Below are positions 46,699 through 54,972 of a stretch of DNA of 64,000 nucleotides, in pieces. Position 1 is the stretch's first letter. Every line of letters starts with the position of its first letter. Both the position numbers and the translations under genes were made by a program. The notes beneath the pieces were generated by a model. It saw only the letters and a program-made list of their open reading frames with translations, made no database searches and had not been told where the DNA came from. The stretch comes from Hydrogenophaga sp. (GTDB lineage: Bacteria > Pseudomonadota > Gammaproteobacteria > Burkholderiales > Burkholderiaceae_C): positions 37,301 through 101,300 of the forward strand of contig NZ_JAABRQ010000015.1 in the NCBI RefSeq assembly GCF_011390835.1, read 5' to 3'.

Positions 46699-47883
46699 TC
46701 ATGGCAGCGGAATCAGCAGTTTGAAATCCGTGTGCCCCGGCTGGCTCTCGCACTCGATCAGGCCATGGTGTTGCTGCACGAAGGTTTGCGCCAGCGTCAG
46801 CCCCAGGCCGGAGCCGCCATCGCGCCCCGACACCAGCGGGAAGAAAATGCGGTCCTTGATCGAGTCTGGTACGCCAGGCCCGTTGTCGATCACATGCAAT
46901 TCCAATGCCAGGCGGTAGCGCTGCTTGCCAAATGTGACCTGGCGATTGACCCGGGTGCGCAGCGTGATGCGAGCATCACCCGCCTGGATGCGCTCGACCA
47001 GAGCCTGTGCGGCGTTGTGTGCGATGTTGAGCACGGCCTGGATCAGCTGTTCACGATCGCCGCGAAACTCGGGGATAGAGGTGTCGTAGTCGCGCACAAC
47101 CCGCAAGCCCTTGGGAAACTCGGCCACGATGAGTGAACGCACCCGCTCGCACACCTCGTGGATGTTGACGTCACCCACCACGTGCGGGCGACGATGCGGC
47201 GCCAGCAGGCGATCCACCAGCGACTGAAGCCGGTCTGCCTCGTGGATGATGACCTGCGTGTATTCGATCAGCTCCTTGGCGCTTGCCCCTGGCGGGCTAG
47301 GCACATTGGCCTGCCCCGACGGTCGGCTGGAAAACTCCATCTGCAACAGCTGGGCAGCGCCCCGGATGCCTCCGAGCGGGTTCTTGATCTCGTGCGCCAG
47401 ATTGCGAATCAGCTCCTTATTGGCCTGGGCCTGGTCCATCAGGCGCTCTTCGCGCTCCTGACGGGTCTGCTGCTCCAGCGGCAACAGCTCCACCACCACC
47501 TCGCCCACTCCCTCAGTCTGCGCCACGACCACGTGCACCGGCAGTGGCTCGTGGTTGGTCCGTTTGAGCCAGGCGTCATAGCGCAGCGCGGCAAAGGCAT
47601 TGTCGCGCGCGCCGTTGAGCGCGTTCTGCAGCAACGCAGGTTCGGTGAAACAGTCCTGCAGGGCGCTGCCGGTGATGCTGCGGCGGGAGATGCCCAGTGC
47701 GTCTTCAAGCGCGGCATTGGCATAGAGCACCCGGCCTTCACCAGACACCACCGCCACCAGAGTGGCGAGCAGGTCAAGCGCCTGGTAGCGGGTATTGGCC
47801 GGCGCCTTGCGGGGTGCGCGTGAGCGGGCAGCGAGGGGAGGTGCCGACGCGGGCACCTGGCTTGGGATGGTGGACTTTTTCAA
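46699..47883 (-). CDS. ntrB: Nitrogen regulation sensor kinase NtrB (NRII)
   Basis: 394 residues, cytoplasmic. A PAS domain (VSGEGRVLYANAALEDALGIS) is followed by the H-box with His164 in NLAHEIKNPLGGIRGAAQLLQ, and by the ATPase domain with NAAQALVERI and GSGLGLTLAQTFVQQHHG. It phosphorylates or dephosphorylates NtrC in response to PII (GlnB). The gene lies five bases after the DUF4124 gene, so that gene, ntrB and ntrC form one unit. Confidence 0.95.
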   Translation of the reverse strand: MKKSTIPSQVPASAPPLAARSRAPRKAPANTRYQALDLLATLVAVVSGEGRVLYANAALEDALGISRRSITGSALQDCFTEPALLQNALNGARDNAFAALRYDAWLKRTNHEPLPVHVVVAQTEGVGEVVVELLPLEQQTRQEREERLMDQAQANKELIRNLAHEIKNPLGGIRGAAQLLQMEFSSRPSGQANVPSPPGASAKELIEYTQVIIHEADRLQSLVDRLLAPHRRPHVVGDVNIHEVCERVRSLIVAEFPKGLRVVRDYDTSIPEFRGDREQLIQAVLNIAHNAAQALVERIQAGDARITLRTRVNRQVTFGKQRYRLALELHVIDNGPGVPDSIKDRIFFPLVSGRDGGSGLGLTLAQTFVQQHHGLIECESQPGHTDFKLLIPLP

Positions 47884-47888
47884 GCCAC

Positions 47889-48449
47889 CTATTGTGCGGC
47901 AGGTGCGGTGGCAGAGGTCGCGCCCGGCAAACGGCCGAGCTCGCGGCGGATGCCTTCAACATCGCTCTCCGCGCGACCCACGACCGCCTTCAGTTCGGCC
48001 ACGCGATCAAGGTAGCGCTGGTAGTTACGCGACTCAATACCCTGCTTCTCGGGCTCACCGTTGGCGTATTCCTTGCGCGCCTGGGCCAGGCGCTCCTCGG
48101 CCTTGCGCAGCTCGGCTTCCAGGATGGTGCGGGCATCGCTGTCGCGTTGGCGTTGGGCGGTGACGTCGATGCGGTCGTTGCTGTTGCGAGCAGCTGTCGG
48201 CGTGCTGCGGGGTGCGGTGCTGGTGCGCGTAGCGGCGCTGGCCTGCGGGGTCGTGCCTTGCACGATGGTGATGTTGCCACCCTCCATGAGCTTGCAGCCG
48301 CGCGTCTTGGCCACCTCGGGGTTGTTGATGTACTCCACCGGCTTGCCTTCGCAGCGGTACACCCGCTCCTGTGCCTGGACCGGCAACGCACAGAGGCCCG
48401 CCACGCCAGCCAGCGCCATCGAGAGTCCGATCCAACGGTTTTTTTGCAT
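47889..48449 (-). CDS. DUF4124-domain exported protein
   Basis: 186 residues. A signal peptide (LSMALAGVAGLCALPVQAQ) is followed by the small DUF4124 domain (RVYRCEGKPVEYINNPEVAKTRGCKLMEGG), a Ser/Thr/Ala-rich linker, and a helix with coiled-coil character (ILEAELRKAEERLAQARKEYANG). It should lie in the periplasm; the function is unknown. It sits between glnA and ntrB, separated from glnA by a terminator hairpin and almost touching ntrB. Confidence 0.85.
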   Translation of the reverse strand: MQKNRWIGLSMALAGVAGLCALPVQAQERVYRCEGKPVEYINNPEVAKTRGCKLMEGGNITIVQGTTPQASAATRTSTAPRSTPTAARNSNDRIDVTAQRQRDSDARTILEAELRKAEERLAQARKEYANGEPEKQGIESRNYQRYLDRVAELKAVVGRAESDVEGIRRELGRLPGATSATAPAAQ

Positions 48450-48580
48450 CAACACACACTCCACAATCCAGGGACACCATAGCGCTCCAGAGAGCACCTC
48501 GAATTTCAGTATGACTGATCCGTCCACCGAAAGTGCCGCAATCGGCCGCACCGCTTGCTGAATATGCCGCACATCACGAC

Positions 48581-48608
48581 AAAAGGGACAGCCTGAGCTG
48601 TCCCTTTT
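48581..48608 (-). terminator. Rho-independent terminator after glnA
   Basis: AAAAGGGACAG and CTGTCCCTTTT form a perfect 11-base stem with a 6-base loop. Read on the minus strand, it follows glnA by 60 bases and ends in TTTT. It should isolate glnA from the DUF4124-ntrB-ntrC unit, at least partly. Confidence 0.85.
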
Positions 48609-48668
48609 GGCATTTGACCCACACCCCAAGGCGGGATCACGAAAGCCGGCCCGCAGGCCGGCGGCGCA

Positions 48669-50084
48669 TCACAGGCTAAAGTACATGTCGAACTCGACAG
48701 GGTGCGGCGCCATGCGGAAGCGGGTCACTTCAGCCATCTTGAGCTCGATGTAGGCGTCCAGCATGGAGTCGGTGAACACGCCACCCTTGGTCAGGAACGC
48801 ACGGTCCTTGTCGAGATACTCCAGCGCTTGGTCCAGGCTGTGGCAGACGGTGGGGATCAGCTTGTCCTCTTCCGGTGGCAGGTGGTACAGGTCCTTGGTG
48901 GCGGCCTCGCCCGGGTGGATCTTGTTTTCAACGCCGTCCAGGCCAGCCATCATCAGCGCCGAGAAACACAGGTAAGGGTTGGCCGATGGATCGGGGAAGC
49001 GCGCCTCGATGCGGCGTCCCTTGGGGTTCGCCACGTACGGGATGCGGATCGATGCCGAGCGGTTGCGCGCCGAGTAGGCCAGCTTCACTGGGGCTTCGAA
49101 GCCAGGAACCAGGCGCTTGTAGGAGTTGGTGCCGGGGTTGGTGATGGCGTTCAGGGCACGGGCGTGCTTGATGATTCCGCCGACGTAGTACAGCGCGAAG
49201 TCCGACAGACCGGCGTAGCCGTCACCGGCGAACAGATTCTTACCGTCTTTCCAGATCGACTGGTGCACGTGCATGCCCGAGCCGTTGTCGCCGGCGTAGG
49301 GCTTGGGCATGAAGGTGGCGGTCTTGCCGTAGGCGTTGGCCACGTTTTGCACCACGTATTTCAGGACCTGGGTCCAGTCGGCGCGCTCGACCAGCGTGCT
49401 GAACTTGGTGCCGATTTCGTTCTGGCCGGCGCCCGCCACCTCGTGGTGGAACACCTCGACAGGGATGCCCAGCGATTCGAGGATCAGCGACATTTCGGCG
49501 CGCATGTCCTGCATGCTGTCGACCGGGGGCACAGGAAAATAGCCGCCCTTGACGGTGGGGCGGTGGCCGCGGTTGCCGCCTTCGAGCTTGGCGCCGCTGT
49601 TCCACGGGGCTTCGTACTCTTCGATTTCGTACATCACACGGCCAGGTTCGTTGCTCCAGCGCACGCCGTCGAAGATGAAGAACTCCGGCTCAGGCCCGAA
49701 GAAGGCGGTGTCGCCCAGACCGGAGGCCTTGAGGAAAGCTTCCGCGCGCTTGGCAATAGAGCGAGGATCGCGGTCATAGGCCTTGCCGTCACCCGGCTCG
49801 ATCACGTCACACTGCAGGAACAGCGTGGTTTCTTCGTAGAACGGGTCGATGTTGGCCGTATTAGCGTCGGGCATGAGCTGCATGTCCGAGGCTTCAATGC
49901 CTTTCCAGCCCGCCACCGAAGAACCGTCGAACGCGTGGCCCGAAGTGAACTTGTCCTCGTCAAAGTGCGAGATTGGCACGGTCACGTGCTGCTCTTTGCC
50001 TCGGGTGTCGGTGAAACGGAAGTCAACAAACTTGACTTCGTTGTCTTTCACCATTTGCATCACGTCTGCGACGGTCTTGGCCAT
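48669..50084 (-). CDS. glnA: Glutamine synthetase, type I
   Basis: 471 residues, usual for GSI-beta. The N-terminus [21 protein letters not shown], the ATP-site [16 protein letters not shown], and the adenylylation loop [14 protein letters not shown], with the Tyr modified by GlnE, are present. It makes glutamine from glutamate and ammonia. The start at 50084 follows a GGAG-like site, and the open frame upstream crosses the promoter. The sigma54 promoter at 50,138 and a possible NtrC site at 50,299 indicate nitrogen control. Confidence 0.97.
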   Translation of the reverse strand: MAKTVADVMQMVKDNEVKFVDFRFTDTRGKEQHVTVPISHFDEDKFTSGHAFDGSSVAGWKGIEASDMQLMPDANTANIDPFYEETTLFLQCDVIEPGDGKAYDRDPRSIAKRAEAFLKASGLGDTAFFGPEPEFFIFDGVRWSNEPGRVMYEIEEYEAPWNSGAKLEGGNRGHRPTVKGGYFPVPPVDSMQDMRAEMSLILESLGIPVEVFHHEVAGAGQNEIGTKFSTLVERADWTQVLKYVVQNVANAYGKTATFMPKPYAGDNGSGMHVHQSIWKDGKNLFAGDGYAGLSDFALYYVGGIIKHARALNAITNPGTNSYKRLVPGFEAPVKLAYSARNRSASIRIPYVANPKGRRIEARFPDPSANPYLCFSALMMAGLDGVENKIHPGEAATKDLYHLPPEEDKLIPTVCHSLDQALEYLDKDRAFLTKGGVFTDSMLDAYIELKMAEVTRFRMAPHPVEFDMYFSL

Positions 50085-50137
50085 CAAATACTCCTGTAGC
50101 TGGGTCGGTGGAAAAAAAGGACGAACGGTAGGACTAA

Positions 50138-50152
50138 GCAGTTTCTGTGCCA
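50138..50152 (-). promoter_or_regulatory. Sigma54 (-24/-12) promoter of glnA
   Basis: Read on the minus strand the sequence is TGGCAC-AGAAA-CTGC. The invariant GG and GC are exactly ten bases apart, as in sigma54 promoters (consensus TGGCAC-N5-TTGC). It lies 54 bases upstream of the glnA start codon, and the cognate activator gene ntrC is 3.5 kb downstream. Confidence 0.82.
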
Positions 50153-50298
50153 TTTGGCTGACCTGACGCGGTCGGCCACGGGCCTCGCAGGCGCCGCTTG
50201 GGGGCATTATCGTTCACGAGGTTGGACCTTCCCGCCTCGGTGCATTCAAAACGAGGCCAGCTGGGCGCGATGCCCCACAAACGGGCGCCGGCAACAAA

Positions 50299-50315
50299 TG
50301 CACCAAACCAAGGCA
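50299..50315 (-). promoter_or_regulatory. Possible NtrC binding site upstream of glnA
   Basis: TGCACC-AAACC-AAGGCA resembles the NtrC palindrome TGCACC-N5-GGTGCA, with one perfect half and one weak half. It is about 150 bases upstream of the sigma54 promoter, a normal enhancer distance. A lone GGTGCA half-site also lies at 50,239-50,244. Confidence 0.4.
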
Positions 50316-50320
50316 TTCCA

Positions 50321-51169
50321 TCAACGCACCATTTCGGGGCCCAAGCGCGCACCCTGATCGCGCAGCCCTTTGAGCAGCTGGACAAACGCCACGCCCACAG
50401 CCACTGGCTCGCCCTTGACGCCGAGCTCGATGTGGCGTCCGAACTGGGGATGGTCCACGCTGGGCAGGCTGAACACCTTGACCGCGTGCGCCTGTTCGAT
50501 GCCCTCCATGAGCGGTGTTAGCGCAGCTTCCATGGCGCCCATCACCACCACCGAGCGCTCTACCCAGGCCCCCAGCCGATGCCAAGCCTGGTAGTCGGTA
50601 TCCAGCACCGACTCGATCATGGGCCAAGCCATGACCGGAAAGCCGGGCAGGAAATGCACCACCCCACCACCCTCACCCTCGCAGGTGAAGCCCGGGATCT
50701 TGTTGTACGGGTTGTGGATGAGCCGCGCGCCGGCTGGAAAAGTTCCCATGTTGTAGCGGTGCACGTTGTCGGGGCGCTGCGGGTCGAAGATCTGGCCTTG
50801 CTCGATGGCGACATCGCGCATGCGCTGCTCGATCAGCGCCTTGGCTTCCGGGTGCAACACCAGATCGCGCCCCAGCGCAGCGGCGGCGCATTGGCGAGTG
50901 TGGTCGTCCGGTGTGGCACCGATACCGCCGCAAGAGAACACCACCTCGCCGCTGGCAAAAGCCTCGCGCAGGGCGGCGGTGATGCGGGCCCGGTCGTCGC
51001 CTATGCAATGCGCCCAGGCCAGCGACAGGCCGCGCGCAGACAACAGCTCGGCGACTTTGGGCAGGTGCTTGTCGGCCCGCTTACCCGAAAGAATTTCATC
51101 CCCGATGATGATCAGACCAAATGCGGGAGGCGCGCTGCGTGTAAGAAGCGAGGCGGTGGCGTTGGTCAT
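50321..51169 (-). CDS. CinA/MoaB-like molybdopterin-binding-domain protein
   Basis: 282 residues. FGLIIIGDEILSGKRADKHLP at the N-terminus and VVFSCGGIGATPDDHTRQCAAAAL are the MoaB/CinA nucleotide- or pterin-binding motifs; PGFPVMAWPMIESVL is also typical of CinA N-domains. The C-terminal amidase part of full CinA (pyrophosphatase plus deamidase) is missing, as in stand-alone members. The start overlaps the upstream EI24 gene's stop by four bases. A role in NAD or pterin metabolite repair is possible. Confidence 0.87.
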   Translation of the reverse strand: MTNATASLLTRSAPPAFGLIIIGDEILSGKRADKHLPKVAELLSARGLSLAWAHCIGDDRARITAALREAFASGEVVFSCGGIGATPDDHTRQCAAAALGRDLVLHPEAKALIEQRMRDVAIEQGQIFDPQRPDNVHRYNMGTFPAGARLIHNPYNKIPGFTCEGEGGGVVHFLPGFPVMAWPMIESVLDTDYQAWHRLGAWVERSVVVMGAMEAALTPLMEGIEQAHAVKVFSLPSVDHPQFGRHIELGVKGEPVAVGVAFVQLLKGLRDQGARLGPEMVR

Positions 51170-52077
51170 GGTTGGGTGTTTAAGTCAGTCGAAGGCGCGT
51201 TCGGCAAGCTCTCGGGGTGATCGCCTTGGGAAGGGGCTGGTAGCGGTTCGAGATCCGTCACCACATCGACCTGCGCGGTCAGCGGCGAGGCGCGCAGGGT
51301 TTGCAGGCAGCTGAGCGCATAGTGAGCAAACCAGAGCGACGCGAATGCGAACACCAGCGTGTACACCCAGATGGCCACTGGCACCAGCAGCGGCGCCATG
51401 GCGATGAACATGGCACCGGACGCCCAGAGCAGGCTGGGCGCTGCGCCTAGGTAGCCACTGAGAACGCCCATGAGCAACAGCTGACCTCGCCGTTCACGCA
51501 GGATCTGCTTGCGCTCTTGAGCACTCGCGTGCACCGCCAGCGCGTCAAATGCAAACACCCGGTAGGTCAGCCAGCCCCAGATCAGCGGCGGCAGAATCAG
51601 CACCAGGGGCGGCACCAGCCACAACGGCATCGACACCACGAGCGCCACCAAGGCCAGCAGGGTGGAGCCCAGCGACCAAAAGACGCTCACCAGCAGCGAG
51701 CCCCCATGTTTACGCTCCAGCCCGGCGAAGCGGCGCTGGCCTACCATCTCCACCATGGCCGGCGTCATGAACATGGCCACCAACAGCAGACACAGCAAAA
51801 CGATCATTGGCGTAGCCAGGACCAGCACCAACAAAGGGCCAAACACCGATCGCAAAGCGCCCAGGCCAATGCTGTCGAGCCAGGCCAGGAGGGTCTGCAC
51901 CAGCGAATAGCTTTCCAGCCATGCCGTGACCGATGCGACCGAGCCCTCCCAGAAGAAGTACCCCAGGCCAAACGACAGCGCCACCATCATGATCAGCGGC
52001 AAAAAGGACAGGGCGATCACCCGCGGATGCACGCAATAGGCCACCGCGCGCCAGAACGAATCGAACAACAAGCTCAT
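51166..52077 (-). CDS. EI24-domain (CysZ-like) membrane protein
   Basis: 303 residues with about six hydrophobic segments: LFDSFWRAVAYCVHPRVIALSFLPL at the N-terminus, long central helices, and PPLIWGWLTYRVFAFDALAVHASAQERKQILRERR, the EI24 signature. CysZ members carry sulfate, but this branch is not proven to do so. The acidic and Pro-rich tail has no motif. ATG at 52077 is chosen over a TTG three codons upstream. It is coupled to the CinA-like gene by an ATGA overlap. Confidence 0.85.
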   Translation of the reverse strand: MSLLFDSFWRAVAYCVHPRVIALSFLPLIMMVALSFGLGYFFWEGSVASVTAWLESYSLVQTLLAWLDSIGLGALRSVFGPLLVLVLATPMIVLLCLLLVAMFMTPAMVEMVGQRRFAGLERKHGGSLLVSVFWSLGSTLLALVALVVSMPLWLVPPLVLILPPLIWGWLTYRVFAFDALAVHASAQERKQILRERRGQLLLMGVLSGYLGAAPSLLWASGAMFIAMAPLLVPVAIWVYTLVFAFASLWFAHYALSCLQTLRASPLTAQVDVVTDLEPLPAPSQGDHPESLPNAPSTDLNTQP

Positions 52078-52086
52078 GGCGACCAA

Positions 52087-52465
52087 GAATACCGGGTTTC
52101 CATGGAGACTTGGATAGAGCCGAGAACCCTAGGGCGCGGAAAGCTTCCATCGCGCCCGCGCAGCCCGAAGCCGCCCAGCCAGCCTGGCAAGCCGCCCACG
52201 CCTCACCCGTTCATAGGATGTTCAACCGGCATCAGGCTGTGCACAATGACAAGTTTGCCTACTTGCACACCTAGTCCATGCGCACTCACCCCCGAAACTG
52301 CAGCACTACGAGGCTTCGATCCCCTCAGCATGGGTGCTCTGGCCCCTTCAAACCCGGGGCAAACCCCAAGAACTTCACATCAAGTGCTTTTACAAAGGCC
52401 GCGCATCCCGTCCCGTGCGACCATTAGTCCGTACACTTTGATACACATTTGTTGCATCTCTGCTC
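52087..52465. other. Intergenic region without a recognised gene
   Basis: About 380 bases separate the divergent EI24 and DUF2726 genes. I see no convincing reading frame, RNA gene or strong hairpin. The right 80 bases are richer in A and T (for example GTACACTTTGATACACATTTG) and probably hold the promoter of the DUF2726 gene, but no clean -35/-10 pair is visible. Confidence 0.5.
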
Positions 52466-53197
52466 GTGACCTATTCCTTCAACCCTTGGCTGCTCGCGGC
52501 CCTTGTTCCAGTGCTGCTGGTGCTGGGGGCTATGGCGCATCAGCAATGGGTAGACCGCCGCACACGCAAGCAGCGACGCATTCCCAAACACTGGCCCCTG
52601 GGTACCCGCCCGCTGGCCAACAGCGAAGAAGCCCGGGTTTGGAACTGGTTGTCTCGAGCCTTTTACGACCATCACGTGATGATCAAGCTGCCGGTGACCC
52701 GATTTACCTTGCCGCGCGACAAGGAACAGGGTATGCACTGGTACCGGCTGCTGGGCAGCGTGTACTGCACCTTCACCATTTGCAAGGCCGACGGACGCGT
52801 GATCGGCTGCTTGGACGTACCGGGCACGGCCGGGCTGCCCCGCAGCACCCGAGCGCTAAAGCATTCGCTGCTGACCCAGTGTGGCCTGCCCTACTGGATC
52901 ATCCGCTCCGAAGCACTGCCAACGATTGCCGAGATCCGGGCCGAATTCCTGGGTGAGTCGCTCACCGCGCAGGGTATGCGGGAGCGCGAGTTCGAGGAGC
53001 GCGCTATCATCGCTGCCCAGACCAACTTGCGCACCGCGCTCAATCGCCAACGCAGCAGCCGGCAGAGCGACTTCGGCCCCATGTCCAATTGGCCCAACAG
53101 CAACAGCGGTAGCCTGCGCACCAACGACGGCAGTAGCGAATGGCAGGACAATTCCTTCCTTGTCCCGCTGGATAGCCGCCGCGGCGACCTGCTCTGA
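52466..53197 (+). CDS. DUF2726-domain membrane-anchored protein
   Basis: 243 residues from a GTG start. One N-terminal membrane helix (NPWLLAALVPVLLVLGAMA) precedes a basic stretch (DRRTRKQRRIPKHWPLGTRPL) and the DUF2726 domain (EEARVWNWLSRAFYDHHVMIKLPVTRF, GCLDVPGTAGLP, LTQCGLPYWIIRSEALP). The domain is distantly related to restriction-endonuclease-like folds, but catalytic residues are not clear here. The C-terminus is Ser/Asn-rich. The function is unknown. Confidence 0.8.
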   Translation: MTYSFNPWLLAALVPVLLVLGAMAHQQWVDRRTRKQRRIPKHWPLGTRPLANSEEARVWNWLSRAFYDHHVMIKLPVTRFTLPRDKEQGMHWYRLLGSVYCTFTICKADGRVIGCLDVPGTAGLPRSTRALKHSLLTQCGLPYWIIRSEALPTIAEIRAEFLGESLTAQGMREREFEERAIIAAQTNLRTALNRQRSSRQSDFGPMSNWPNSNSGSLRTNDGSSEWQDNSFLVPLDSRRGDLL

Positions 53198-53215
53198 CCG
53201 TTCGGGGCTTGCAGG

Positions 53216-53968
53216 TCAGACCGGCTTGACAACCTTTCCGGTCAAATCGCTCACCTCTGCCTCGCTCAACCACCGCCAGTGCCCCGGCAACAAGCTCTCA
53301 GGCAGCGCCAATGCACCAATGCTCAACCGGTGCAAAGTCTCCACCCGGTTGCTCACCGCAGCCACCATCCGCTTGACCTGGTGGTACTTGCCCTCGGTCA
53401 GCGTGAGTTCCAGAGTGTGTTCATCCACGGCTCGGCAAGCCGCCGCACGCACCGGTTTCGGATCGTCGTCCAGCACCACGCCCGCCAGCAACCGGTCTAG
53501 CTGCGTCGCATCCAGCGGGTGCTTCACCTGCGCCAGGTACACCTTGGGCACATGGTGACGCGGCGAGGTCATGCGGTGGATGAACTTGCCGTCGTCCGAC
53601 AGTAACAGCAGGCCCGTGGTGTCCTGATCCAGCCGCCCCACCGCCTGCACACCCGCCGCCGCGCCGCCGCCCCGCATGCGCAGCGGGCCGGGCAACAGAG
53701 TGTAGATACTCGGATAGGTGCTCGGTTTTTGAGAGCATTCAAAGCCCGCTGGTTTGTTCAGCATCAAATAAGCCTGCGCCTGATAGACCCAGGTCTCGCC
53801 TTGCACCGTGAAGGTCAGGCCGATGGGATCGAAGGCGTGGGCGGGGTCATCCATCGCCACCAGTTGCTCGCCAACCTGCACCTGCACCAGGCCCTGCTGC
53901 ACCAAGCCACAACAGACCCGTCGGGTGCCAAAACCTTGCGAAAAAAGAATGTCCTGAAGCTGCATCAT
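53216..53968 (-). CDS. Ribosomal small subunit pseudouridine synthase, RsuA-like
   Basis: 250 residues. An N-terminal S4-like region (QLQDILFSQGFGTRRVCCGLVQQGLVQV) precedes the catalytic domain, with AYLMLNKPAGFECS, the catalytic Asp in VGRLDQDTTGLLLLS, and EGKYHQVKRMVAAV. These are RsuA/RluB/E/F-family motifs; RsuA makes pseudouridine 516 in 16S rRNA. MM at 53968 is the likely start; the open frame continues upstream. It is divergent from the DUF2062 gene. Confidence 0.92.
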   Translation of the reverse strand: MMQLQDILFSQGFGTRRVCCGLVQQGLVQVQVGEQLVAMDDPAHAFDPIGLTFTVQGETWVYQAQAYLMLNKPAGFECSQKPSTYPSIYTLLPGPLRMRGGGAAAGVQAVGRLDQDTTGLLLLSDDGKFIHRMTSPRHHVPKVYLAQVKHPLDATQLDRLLAGVVLDDDPKPVRAAACRAVDEHTLELTLTEGKYHQVKRMVAAVSNRVETLHRLSIGALALPESLLPGHWRWLSEAEVSDLTGKVVKPV

Positions 53969-54054
53969 GTGAGGTGCATTGTCGCCGCACCGCAGAGGCC
54001 GGTGATCCATCGGCGACAATCAAAGGTTGCACGCCGTCCCACTCACTCCGTCGG

Positions 54055-54696
54055 ATGAAACAGAAGTTCAAACAGTGGTTGCCTGACCCCGAAACCGTGC
54101 GCACCAATCGCTGGCTGCGCTGGATGGGTCCGATCCTCAAGCACCCGCGGCTCTGGCATTTCAGCCGCAAGGGCATCGCCATGGGGCTGGCGCTGGGCAT
54201 CTTCTTCGGCCTGCTGATCCCGGTGGCCCAAATTCCATTTGCTGCCGCCACAGCTGTCTTGCTACGGGCCAATTTGCCTATGGCGGTTGCCAGCACGCTG
54301 GTAACTAACCCAGTCACGTTCGGGCCGGTCTATTACGGCGCCTACCAGCTGGGCAAATTTATACTCAACGAGCCCTCGCTGTCCGAAGAAGATGCGCTCA
54401 AAGCGCTCGACAAGGCCCATGCCACGCAGAATACCGACCTGAGTCTGGCCGATCGCGTGCGCGCGTGGCTAAAGCAGTTCGGCAAGATCGGCAAACCACT
54501 GGTCGTGGGCCTGGCGATCGTGGCTACGTTCAGTGGATTGCTCGTGTACTTTCTGGCCAGCGGCTTGTGGACCCTGAAAACCCGATGGGCCCGCCGACAG
54601 CGCCTGCGCAAACGCGGTCCCGGCCGACATCAGGGCGCCGCCAAAACGGCAACGCCCTCCACGGTCCGCGGCCCAGACCAGACGCCCGAGCCATGA
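54055..54696 (+). CDS. DUF2062-family membrane protein
   Basis: 213 residues. The core SRKGIAMGLALGIFFGLLIPVAQIPFAAATAVLLRANLP and the NPVTFGPVYYGAYQLGK motif define DUF2062; two to three membrane helices are present, and the tail is basic and Pro-rich. Its function is unknown. The ATG at 54055 (MKQKFKQWLPDPETV) follows a GGATG-type context; a longer open frame upstream overlaps the promoter of the divergent rsuA-like gene. Confidence 0.87.
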   Translation: MKQKFKQWLPDPETVRTNRWLRWMGPILKHPRLWHFSRKGIAMGLALGIFFGLLIPVAQIPFAAATAVLLRANLPMAVASTLVTNPVTFGPVYYGAYQLGKFILNEPSLSEEDALKALDKAHATQNTDLSLADRVRAWLKQFGKIGKPLVVGLAIVATFSGLLVYFLASGLWTLKTRWARRQRLRKRGPGRHQGAAKTATPSTVRGPDQTPEP

Positions 54697-54890
54697 AAAC
54701 GCCGCCAGGCTGGTGGGTCTGGCGGCTCTTCAATGAGATGGGCTGGGGTCTATTGAAAGATGCCCCAGAGCCAGCAGAAACAATTGAATCCGCGTCAAAC
54801 CGGAACAAATTTGTTCCCCGGTTTGTTCCCCGGTTCCGTGCCCCCTGCCGCGTCTCGTTCATGCCAAGAAAAAAGCATGGAAAGAATTAG
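54693..54890 (+). CDS. Possible small protein, 65 residues, unrecognised
   Basis: The ATG overlaps the DUF2062 stop by four bases (ATGA), the same coupling seen at many junctions in this window. The product begins MKTPPGWWVWRLFNEMGWGLL, is Trp-rich, and contains a doubled FVPR from the tandem TTTGTTCCCCGG repeat at about 54,806-54,831. No family is recognised. The C-terminal half may just be read-through non-coding sequence, so this is a weak call. Confidence 0.3.
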   Translation: MKTPPGWWVWRLFNEMGWGLLKDAPEPAETIESASNRNKFVPRFVPRFRAPCRVSFMPRKKHGKN

Positions 54891-54972
54891 AACACGCTTC
54901 ATGCGGTCGATCCGTGTTGTCGCACCGCCACGGCCGCAAAGTTCCCGGCGCCAAAGAAGGTCGATCTGTACG

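Noticed and set aside
54806..54831. Tandem TTTGTTCCCCGG as a phage-type att site
   Set aside because: The copies are adjacent and no matching copy was seen at the other side of the accessory region within the window.
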